Source of the DNA: JADJPO01 sp963825645
GTDB lineage: Bacteria; Actinomycetota; Actinomycetes; Actinomycetales; Kineosporiaceae
DNA: 64,000 bases
Assembly (NCBI GenBank): GCA_963825645.1
Contig: CAWGTT010000002.1
Coordinates: forward strand, 62,001 to 126,000
Direction: 5' to 3'
Positions 18,032 through 25,090 of this stretch are shown one piece after another. Both the position numbers and the translations under genes were made by a program. Below the pieces are notes generated by a model, which ran no database searches, was not told the origin of the DNA, and was given only the letters and a program-made list of their open reading frames with translations. The stretch's first letter is position 1. Each line of letters begins with the position of its first letter.

Positions 18032-19474
18032 GTGTCCACCACACCCACCACCGTCGTCCTGTTCGGCGCCACCGGCGACCTCTCCCGGCGCAAGCTGGTC
18101 CCGGGCTTGCTGCACCTCTACCAGAGCGGGCTGCTCAGCGAGATCCGCGTCGTCGGCACATCACTGGACCCCCACGACCGGCAGTCCTTCCTGGAGTTCG
18201 TCCGCACATCCCTCGCCGAGTTCGCCAACAAGCAGGCGACGGTCGACGGGCTGAGCGAGTTCTGCGAGCGGGTGTACTGGGCACCTGGCGAGGGAGGCGC
18301 CACGGCACTGCGCAAGGCCGTCGAGGAGGCCGAGGAGGGGTGGGGCGACGCGCACCGTCGGCGACTGCACTACCTCAGCGTGCCACCCCAGGCGGCACTG
18401 TCCGTGGTCCACCTACTACGTGACGCCGGGCTCGTCGAGGGCAGCCGGATCATCATGGAGAAGCCGTTCGGGGTGGACCTCGCCTCCGCGGTGGAGCTGA
18501 ACCGCAAGCTGCATGAGGTGTTCAACGAGGACCAGATCTTCCGGATCGACCACTTCCTCGGCAAAGAGGCCGCTCAAAACATCCTGGCGTTCCGCTTCGC
18601 GAACGGGCTGTTCGAGCCGATCTGGCACCGCAACCACATCGACCACATCCAGATCGACGTGCCCGAGTCGCTCGGGCTGGCCCAGCGCGCCTCGTTCTAC
18701 GAGGCGACCGGCGCCTACCGGGACATGGTGGTCACCCACCTGTTCCAGGTGCTGGCGTTCACCGCGATGGAGCCGCCCACCGCGCTGGAGCCGAACGCGA
18801 TCAGCGAGGAGAAGAACAAGGTCTTCCGCTCGATGCTGCCGATCGGCCCGGGTGACGTGGTGCGTGGCCAGTACGTCGGCTACCGCGATATCGACGGCGT
18901 CGCCCCCGACTCGGAGACGGAGACGTTCATCGCGCTGAAGTGCTACATCGACAACTGGCGATGGGCGGGAGTGCCGTTCTATCTGCGAACAGGCAAGGAG
19001 CTGGCGGAAGGAGCGCGGATCATCTCCATCGCGTTCAAGGAGCCGCCTCGCACGATGTTCCCAGCGGGCTCCGGGGTCGGCGACCACGGCCCAGACCATC
19101 TGACCTTCGACCTGGCCGACCAGGCGAAGATGTCGCTGTCCTTCTACGGCAAGCGCCCCGGGCCGGGAATGAAGCTGCAGAAGCTGTCGATGCAGTTCGC
19201 CATGCACGACACGTCGTGGGCCGGAGCGGTTCTGGAGGCCTACGAGCGGCTGATCTACGACGCCGCCCGCGGTGACCGCACGTTGTTCACCACCGCCGAG
19301 GGCATCGAGCGTCTGTGGGAGCTCTCCTCGGCTCTGCTGGACAGCCCACCGGTGGTGCGGCCCTACCGCAAAGGCACTTGGGGACCGAACCAGATCCACC
19401 AGCTGATCGCCCCGTTCGCCTGGCGGCTGCCGTTCGAACGGGCCTGGCGCGACCCGAACGAGATCGGCTCCTGA
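18032..19474 (+). CDS. zwf: glucose-6-phosphate 1-dehydrogenase
   Basis: This 480-residue enzyme oxidises glucose 6-phosphate to 6-phosphogluconolactone, making NADPH. The Rossmann motif is LFGATGDLSRRKL (10-22), EKPFG lies at 143-147, and the active-site signature RIDHFLGKEA starts at 171 with catalytic His174. The length is typical. The GTG at 18032 is the only reasonable start. The gene stands alone: none of tal, tkt, opcA or pgl is present, unlike the usual actinobacterial pentose-phosphate operon, so this may be a second copy. It is divergent from the HAD gene and convergent with the acyl-CoA synthetase gene. Confidence 0.95.
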   Translation: MSTTPTTVVLFGATGDLSRRKLVPGLLHLYQSGLLSEIRVVGTSLDPHDRQSFLEFVRTSLAEFANKQATVDGLSEFCERVYWAPGEGGATALRKAVEEAEEGWGDAHRRRLHYLSVPPQAALSVVHLLRDAGLVEGSRIIMEKPFGVDLASAVELNRKLHEVFNEDQIFRIDHFLGKEAAQNILAFRFANGLFEPIWHRNHIDHIQIDVPESLGLAQRASFYEATGAYRDMVVTHLFQVLAFTAMEPPTALEPNAISEEKNKVFRSMLPIGPGDVVRGQYVGYRDIDGVAPDSETETFIALKCYIDNWRWAGVPFYLRTGKELAEGARIISIAFKEPPRTMFPAGSGVGDHGPDHLTFDLADQAKMSLSFYGKRPGPGMKLQKLSMQFAMHDTSWAGAVLEAYERLIYDAARGDRTLFTTAEGIERLWELSSALLDSPPVVRPYRKGTWGPNQIHQLIAPFAWRLPFERAWRDPNEIGS

Positions 19475-19511
19475 ACGGCGGACGCTCGCTCAGACCGGGC
19501 CCTGGCCGGAC

Positions 19512-21137
19512 TCAGCCGAGCAGATCGCGGGCCAGCTCGCGCATCTCGACCTTGCGCACCTTGCCGCTGATCGTCATCGGGAAGCCGTCGACCAGGTGCA
19601 GGTAGCGGGGGATCTTGAAGTGGGCCAGCCGTCCTTCGCAGTACTGGCGAATCGCCGCAGCAGTGAGCGGCTGGGCGTCCGGGCGCATCACGACCCAGGC
19701 CATCAACTCCTCGCCGTAGTGCTCGTCCGGCACTCCGATCACCTGCACGTCGGCGATGTCGGGGTGGGTGTGCAGGAACTCCTCGACCTCGCGCGGATAC
19801 ACGTTCTCCCCACCGCGGATCACCATGTCCTTGATCCGCCCGGAGATCTGGACGTAGCCCTCGGGGTCCATCACCGCGACATCCCCGGTGTGCATCCACC
19901 CGGCCGCATCGACGACCTCGGCGGTGCGCTCGGGCTCCTCCCAGTAGCCCAGCATCACCGAGTAGCCCCGGGTGCACAGCTCACCGGGTACTCCGCGCGG
20001 CAGCTCGAGTCCACTCCCGGGGTCGATGATCTTCACCTCGACGTGCGGCAGCACGGTGCCGACGGTCTCGGTGCGCCGCTGCAGGTCGTCGTCCCGATGG
20101 GTCATCGTGGAGACCGGTGACGTCTCAGTCATTCCGTAGGCGATCGCCACCTCGGTCATATTCATTTGGGAGACAACGCGTTTCATCACCTCGACCGGGC
20201 ACGGCGAGCCCGCCATGATGCCGGTGCGCAGGCTGCTCAGGTCGAGTGAGACGGCCTCGGGATGGTCGAGCATGGCGATGAACATGGTCGGCACGCCGTA
20301 CAGGGTGGTCACCCGTTCATCCTGAACGGCACGCAGGGTCGCGGCCGGGTCGAACGCAAGCGACGGGAAGATGACCGCCGCGCCGCGACTGAAACCGCCG
20401 ATGACCCCCATCACCATGCCGAAACAGTGGTACATCGGCACCGGGATGCAGATCCGGTCTATCTCGGTGATGCCGATCTGTCCGGTCACGAAGTACCCGT
20501 TGTTCCCGATGTTGTGGTGCGACAGGGTCGCGCCCTTGGGGAAACCTGTTGTGCCGCTGGTGTACTGGATGTTGATCGCGTCGTCGAAGGAGAGCGTCGC
20601 CTCGATCTCGTCCAGCACGTGATGGTCGCTCCCCCCGCCCCGCCGGAGCAGGTCGGCCCAGGACGGCTCGCCGATGTAGACCACCTGGTCCAGGGCCGGG
20701 CAGTCCGAGCGCGCCTGCTCGATCATCATTCGGTAGTCGCTGCCCCGGTGCTCGGGGACGCTGACCAGCAGCCGCATACCCGACTGCCGCACGACGAAGG
20801 CCAGCTCGTGGGCGCGGTAGGCCGGGTTGACGTTGACCAAGATCGCGCCAATCTTCGCGGTCGCGTACTGGACGATCACCCACTCGGCACAGTTCGGTGC
20901 CCAGATCCCGACCCGGTCGCCCTTGCCCACGCCCAGCGCGAGCAGGCCGAGCGCGGCCTCGTCGATTTCGACGTCCAGCTCGTTGAAGGTCCAGCGACGG
21001 TTGGAGGCGACGTCGACCAGGGCTTCCCGGTCGCCGAAGGTCGCCACGGTGCGCTCGAACCGGGCACCAAGGGTCTCCCCGAGCAGGGCTTCGTCGGCGG
21101 GGGCGCTGGCATAGGACGGCAGGGGCTTGGAGAGCAT
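19512..21137 (-). CDS. AMP-binding acyl-CoA synthetase
   Basis: This 541-residue ANL-superfamily enzyme activates a carboxylic acid to acyl-AMP and transfers it to CoA. Seen in order: the P-loop YTSGTTGFPKGATLSH, VPMYHCFGMVMG, the adenine motif YGMTETSPVSTM, the hinge region DMVIRGGENVYPREVEE, and the C-terminal lysine in MTISGKVRKVEM. These features resemble FadD-type medium- or long-chain enzymes. The ATG at 21137 has GGAGG eight bases upstream and is better than a start at 21179. It is downstream of the PadR/HAAS genes but separated by 85 bp, and convergent with zwf. Confidence 0.9.
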   Translation of the reverse strand: MLSKPLPSYASAPADEALLGETLGARFERTVATFGDREALVDVASNRRWTFNELDVEIDEAALGLLALGVGKGDRVGIWAPNCAEWVIVQYATAKIGAILVNVNPAYRAHELAFVVRQSGMRLLVSVPEHRGSDYRMMIEQARSDCPALDQVVYIGEPSWADLLRRGGGSDHHVLDEIEATLSFDDAINIQYTSGTTGFPKGATLSHHNIGNNGYFVTGQIGITEIDRICIPVPMYHCFGMVMGVIGGFSRGAAVIFPSLAFDPAATLRAVQDERVTTLYGVPTMFIAMLDHPEAVSLDLSSLRTGIMAGSPCPVEVMKRVVSQMNMTEVAIAYGMTETSPVSTMTHRDDDLQRRTETVGTVLPHVEVKIIDPGSGLELPRGVPGELCTRGYSVMLGYWEEPERTAEVVDAAGWMHTGDVAVMDPEGYVQISGRIKDMVIRGGENVYPREVEEFLHTHPDIADVQVIGVPDEHYGEELMAWVVMRPDAQPLTAAAIRQYCEGRLAHFKIPRYLHLVDGFPMTISGKVRKVEMRELARDLLG

Positions 21138-21222
21138 GGCGGCCTCCGGCTGGGCATCGGCGTGCGGTCGTGCGCCCATCGTCGCCCGGTGGGGACCGGG
21201 TGACCAGGGGCCTGATGCCCTG

Positions 21223-21330
21223 CTACGACACGGCGCGCCGGTTCAGCTTCAGCAGCAGGTAGATCCCGGCCACGACCGGACCGAAACCGGCGACCAGGGC
21301 CAGCAGGAACAGACCCGCGACTCCGAACAT
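21223..21330 (-). CDS. 35-residue single-helix membrane protein
   Basis: This short gene starts at ATG 21330 with a strong ribosome site (GGAGGTG) 8-9 bases upstream inside the preceding gene, and ends in TAG. The product opens MFGVAGLFLLALVAGFGPVV and continues through a membrane helix to a basic C-terminus (KLNRRAVS). Its start overlaps the stop of the HAAS-domain gene as TAATG, so the two are translationally coupled. It is the last gene of the padR-HAAS unit. No known family is recognised; a small subunit or regulator of the membrane partner is an inference. Confidence 0.65.
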   Translation of the reverse strand: MFGVAGLFLLALVAGFGPVVAGIYLLLKLNRRAVS

Positions 21331-21977
21331 TACGGGGACACCTCCGGACTCGGGGCCGGCACCGCCGGCTCAACCTGCTCGACGACTCCCGGTTCGACGA
21401 CTCCGGGTTCGACGACTCCGGGTTCGACGACTCCGGGTTCGACGACTGCCGGACTCTCGGAGACGACCGGGCCCTCGTTGACCGACTCGGACGAACTGAC
21501 TATGAACAGGGACGCCCCCAGGAGCACGATCAGCACGGGAGCCAGCGCCGTCCAGGCGGTGGCGACGATCTTCTCCTTGCGGGTCCAGCTCGCCGACGCC
21601 CAGGCGCAGACCAGGCCGACCAGCGGACCAACCACAGGGACGACGACGGCGCCGATGGTCAGGCCGACCACGGCGACGACCTCCAGCGGACCCCACGCCG
21701 AGATCGGGCGCACCGGCCCGGGCTGGAACGGTGCGACAGGCCGCGCCGACGGGACGCCGTCCGCCTCGGCCGCGACGATGTCCTCCGGGGCGCCCAACCG
21801 GTCCAGCACCCCGCGGACCGAGGCCTCGTCGCCGCCCACCGCGGCGAGCGCGTCGGCGACGTGCGAGCGGATCTCGGCGACCAGCTCGTGTCGTCGCCCG
21901 GGTGGGAGCTGTGAGGCCTGCAGGTCGAGCAGGCGCAGGTAGTCCACGACCAGCGGGTGATCGAGTCCTACAGACAT
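21330..21977 (-). CDS. HAAS-domain membrane protein (PadR partner)
   Basis: This 215-residue protein has an N-terminal helical HAAS/DUF1700-like signalling domain (about 5-70: DYLRLLDLQASQLPPGRRHE, RSHVADAL, RLGAPEDIVA), then three membrane helices (about 95-170). The extracytoplasmic tail consists mostly of VVEPG repeats. HAAS proteins are usually coded beside a PadR regulator, as here. The ATG at 21977 overlaps the padR stop (ATGA), and its own stop overlaps the 35-residue gene. The pair probably forms a membrane-linked regulatory unit; the signal is unknown. Confidence 0.75.
   Translation of the reverse strand: MSVGLDHPLVVDYLRLLDLQASQLPPGRRHELVAEIRSHVADALAAVGGDEASVRGVLDRLGAPEDIVAAEADGVPSARPVAPFQPGPVRPISAWGPLEVVAVVGLTIGAVVVPVVGPLVGLVCAWASASWTRKEKIVATAWTALAPVLIVLLGASLFIVSSSESVNEGPVVSESPAVVEPGVVEPGVVEPGVVEPGVVEQVEPAVPAPSPEVSP
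21381..21448 (-). repeat. 15-bp tandem repeat encoding VVEPG units
   Basis: Four to five copies of a 15-bp unit (GACGACTCCGGGTTC on the plus strand) encode successive VVEPG pentapeptides in the tail of the HAAS membrane protein. The repeat is in frame and nearly identical at the base level, suggesting recent expansion. Confidence 0.9.
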
Positions 21978-22372
21978 CAGTCTCTCCTGTTCGAAGCGCG
22001 GTGAACTGCCGAGGCGGTGTCGGGCTGCCCGAAGCCCAGCCCCAGCACCCGGTCGACGGAGTCCCGGAACCGGCGCCAGTCCTGGCCGAACCGATTCAGT
22101 GCGGCCCGGCCGTCACCGGTCAGCGCGTAGTAGCGGCGGGGCGGTCCAGCGTCGGACTCCTGCCAGCTCGTGCTCACCAGCCCCTCCTTACGCAGCCGAG
22201 ACAGCAGCGGGTAGATCGTCCCCTCGCTGGTCAGCAGACCGTCGGCCTCGCTGAGCTCGCGGACGATGTCGAACCCGTAGCGGGGCCGCTCACGCAACAG
22301 GGCGAGGACGCAGTACTCCAGCGCTCCCCGGCGCAGCTGGGTGAGCACCGGCCGCGTCTCGCCCGGTTCCAT
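21977..22372 (-). CDS. PadR family transcriptional regulator
   Basis: This 131-residue winged-helix regulator has the PadR pattern LRRGALEYCVLALLRERPRY, then SEGTIYPLLSRLRKEGLV (recognition helix and wing) and RRYYALTGDGRAAL. It is the short (s-PadR) type. It probably represses its own unit together with the HAAS partner. The ATG at 22372 is taken; a TTG at 22381 is nearer to a GGGAGGT box and could be used instead. Its stop overlaps the next gene start (ATGA). Three coupled genes follow each other from here: padR, HAAS, small membrane protein. Confidence 0.85.
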   Translation of the reverse strand: MEPGETRPVLTQLRRGALEYCVLALLRERPRYGFDIVRELSEADGLLTSEGTIYPLLSRLRKEGLVSTSWQESDAGPPRRYYALTGDGRAALNRFGQDWRRFRDSVDRVLGLGFGQPDTASAVHRASNRRD

Positions 22373-22401
22373 GTCTCGCAAGGTACCTCCCGCGGGTCAC
22401 C

Positions 22402-23095
22402 GTGTCGAGCGGTGGTGGGTTCGACACCGACGACGGTGGCAAACCCACCACTCCCCCCGCTCTGGCCGGTTGCCAGGCGGGTGCGCTCTGCCGGGCGCAG
22501 CTGCTCAGGATGGGTGCATCGCGGCGCTGCGTCGAGCGGATGAGCCGGTCCTGGACCGGGGTGCTGCTCGTCGGCGACGGTGCCCGCGCCGGCGGCCTGA
22601 CCGCAGCGGGCGCTGGACCTGTGCGCGGCCGGCCGGGCCGCCGATGCCGTCACCTGGTTGATCCGGGCCTGCCAGCGCCGGCTCACCACGGCGGAGCGAC
22701 TGCGCTGCAGGGCGGACGAGCACGACGTGCTACGACCCCACCCCCTCCCGGTTCAACGGCTGCAGCACCGCACCGGCTCGGGCAATCGCATCGCCGATGC
22801 GGCCGTCATCGCCTACCGAGTGCTGATCGAGTTCGACGGTCGCATCGGTCACGTCGAGGAGGGGGCATTCCGCGACCGACGCCGCGACAACGCGCACACT
22901 CTCGACGGCTGGGTGACCCTGCGGTTCGGCTGGGCCGACGTGACAGCCGATCCGTGCGGGGTGGCGGCCGAGATCGCCCGGCTGCTGACACTGCGTGGCT
23001 GGCCGGGACCCTTCTCCCCTGCCCGAACTGCTGCGTCTGACGAAGCAGCGCCAGGCCTCTCAGCGGGACGGCAGGCGCAGGAGGAGCGGCAGTGA
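22402..23095 (+). pseudogene. decayed AbiEi/DUF559-like gene
   Basis: Two reading frames hold pieces of one protein type. Frame one (from about 22402) has an N-terminal part resembling the AbiEi-like winged helix (AGALCRAQLLRMGASRRCVE, then SWTGVLLVGDG). Frame two (from about 22600) has the C-terminal half: RALDLCAAGRAADAVTWLIRACQRRLTT and an endonuclease-like end with IEFDGRIGHVE, RDRRRDNAHTLDGWVTLRFG. Roughly a hundred residues expected between them are absent and the frame changes near 22600-22640, so a deletion with frameshift is inferred. Its end overlaps the convergent carbonic-anhydrase-like gene by 36 bp. Confidence 0.65.
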
Positions 23096-24934
23096 CCCGT
23101 CCGTGAGCGCCATCAAGGTGGCGACGGTGAGCATCACCCGGGCGTGGATGAACCGCTCCCTGTCAAGGTGGTTGGACGGCAGCGGGAAGAGCATGTCTGC
23201 CAGCTGGCGGGAGCGCCACAGGTCGTAGCCGAACGCCTGGACGCCGTCATGGTCGGCAGCGAACCGGTTGGACGACAAGGTGGTCCCGGGCACCAGGTTC
23301 ACCACGACCCACCCCTCCTGATGGCGACCTTCCAGCACCGAGACGCTGCTGGGAGCCTTGCGCTCGAGCAGGTCGAGGATCTCACCGCGGCCGGCGAAGT
23401 AGGCCGCCGACCGGCTTCGCAGCACCAGACCGGCCCCGAGCACCCTCAGGTAGTGATCACGGTCGAAGTCGACGTCCAGGATCGCTCGGACCAGTCGCTT
23501 GTGGTCCTCGACCAGCTGAGGGTCGATCATGCACTGGAGCACGGCGTGAAGGCCGTCGATGGCGCCACACCCGACGTCGTCCGCATGCTCGCCGTTGTCC
23601 CGGTGCCCCCCGGGCGACAGCCCATGGCGCAGGTAGGCCTCGATCATCATCTCGGCGTCCCCGGTGAAGGTGCCGCGGGTGAGGTCGTCCTTGTCAACGC
23701 CCAGCCGATAGGCCAGGGCGGCGCCAGGAGCACCCCCGGGCACCTGCGGACCGAGGGCAGCCTCGTCCAGATCCGGGTCGTGCCGCCCGTCGATGCACCG
23801 CGTCTTGGCCAGGACGCCAACCGGCACGTAGTACAGGTCGAGGTGTGCGGCCATGGCGGAGGTGGCCAGGGGGGCTCCACGAGCGGACAGCCCGCCCGGC
23901 CAGGTCTTGTCTGACAGGAGACCGAGACCCAGGGTGCGGACCGCCGGCGCAAGCGGACGGACCGACGGGCCGAGCGAGGCCGAACCAGACATGATGACTC
24001 CCTGCGTGGTGTCGATGGAGGTCGGGGGGGTCGAGGGACTGCCCGTCGGCGCCCTGCGCAGCGTCGACAGCTCGGCGGCGACGGCTTCGACCATCGACTC
24101 CGGGGCGTCGTAGCGCAGTGCTCCCGGCACCGGCCAGTGGACCACGACGTCGGTGAAGCCGAGCTGGGCGGCCCGGCCGACGACGTCCCGGAAGGTCTCC
24201 AGCGAGGCCAGGGAGAAGGTGGGCGCGGCGTCGACCGACAGCATCCGGTCGATCGGGGCGGTCCGGCCGGAAGCGGTCAGCGCGTCGTCGAAGCGGGCTA
24301 CCCGGTCGGCGACGCCGCGCCACCAGTCCTCGTCGTCGCCGACCTCGGACAGTCGCGGGCCGGTCGTCGCCCAGCCGGCGCCGTACCGCAGCGCCAGACG
24401 CATCAGCCGGGGACCGTTGGCGGCGACGACGAACGGCAGCCTCGGCTGCTGCCGGCAGGCCAGCGTGGTCTCGGCGGCCTGGGCCCGGTAGTGGGCGCCG
24501 CGGTGGGTGGTCAGCGGACGGGTCAGCACCTCGTCGAGGAGGTGGACGAACTCCTCCAACCGCCCGGCCCGATCGGGCGGAGACAGCGGCGCGTCACCGA
24601 GAACGGTGGCGTCGCTGCCGGTCCCCCCGGCACCGATGCCGAGGACGGCGCGCCCGCCGCTGATGTCGTCCAGCGCGGCCAGCTCCTTGGCGAACGGCAC
24701 CGGGTGCCGGTAGTTCGGGGAGGCGACCCAGGTTCCGAGCGGGATCCGCGAGGTCACCGTTGCGGCGGCGACCAGCGTGGGAACGGTTGCTCCCCAAGGC
24801 ATTCCGACGAATGGGTCCCAGGTGAGATGGTCGTAGGTCCAAGCGTGGTCGAAGCCGTACTCCTCGACCGCGTGCCACATCGCCCGCTGCCGCGGCCACC
24901 GCTCGATGGGCAGCACGATCATCCCTACCCGCAC
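23060..24934 (-). CDS. luciferase-like oxidoreductase fused in frame to a carbonic-anhydrase-like domain
   Basis: One open frame of 624 residues has two parts. Residues 1-300 are a luciferase-like flavin (FMN or F420) oxidoreductase: MIVLPIERWPRQRAMWHAVE, WTYDHLTWDPF, LDDISGGRAVLGIGAGGTG and LPFVVAANGPRLMRLALRYG. From 315 on is a second domain with CIDGR (Cys380, Asp382, Arg384) and a His/Cys block GGHRDNGEHADDVGCGAID (His444, Cys456). These resemble the CxDxR and H...CGA metal motifs of beta/zeta carbonic anhydrases, best fitting the cadmium-type (CDCA-like) family; the match is from memory. No stop separates the parts, but ATG 23992 has AGGGAG seven bases upstream, so a separate 310-residue product is likely. 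The GTG at 24934 was chosen as start. Confidence 0.6.
   Translation of the reverse strand: MRVGMIVLPIERWPRQRAMWHAVEEYGFDHAWTYDHLTWDPFVGMPWGATVPTLVAAATVTSRIPLGTWVASPNYRHPVPFAKELAALDDISGGRAVLGIGAGGTGSDATVLGDAPLSPPDRAGRLEEFVHLLDEVLTRPLTTHRGAHYRAQAAETTLACRQQPRLPFVVAANGPRLMRLALRYGAGWATTGPRLSEVGDDEDWWRGVADRVARFDDALTASGRTAPIDRMLSVDAAPTFSLASLETFRDVVGRAAQLGFTDVVVHWPVPGALRYDAPESMVEAVAAELSTLRRAPTGSPSTPPTSIDTTQGVIMSGSASLGPSVRPLAPAVRTLGLGLLSDKTWPGGLSARGAPLATSAMAAHLDLYYVPVGVLAKTRCIDGRHDPDLDEAALGPQVPGGAPGAALAYRLGVDKDDLTRGTFTGDAEMMIEAYLRHGLSPGGHRDNGEHADDVGCGAIDGLHAVLQCMIDPQLVEDHKRLVRAILDVDFDRDHYLRVLGAGLVLRSRSAAYFAGRGEILDLLERKAPSSVSVLEGRHQEGWVVVNLVPGTTLSSNRFAADHDGVQAFGYDLWRSRQLADMLFPLPSNHLDRERFIHARVMLTVATLMALTDGSLPLLLRLPSR
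23986..24004 (-). promoter_or_regulatory. internal ribosome site and start for the carbonic-anhydrase-like part
   Basis: Within the long fused frame, ATG 23992 (minus strand) is preceded by AGGGAG at a seven-base spacing and begins MSGSASLG. This is a better ribosome site than that of the fused frame itself. It suggests that the downstream domain is made separately, with or without the fusion. Confidence 0.5.
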
Positions 24935-25090
24935 CCCGCCAACGGTAGTGGCCGCCGCCGGAAGCACTCGCCCGGACTCACCGCCGTGAGCGATCCGTCG
25001 GGTGAGCGCTGCGCTGCCGCCGACGCCTGGGTGCGGCTGACGGTCGCGCGGTCCGGGCTGCCCAGGCCGGGACGGCGTAGCGTTGGCTGG

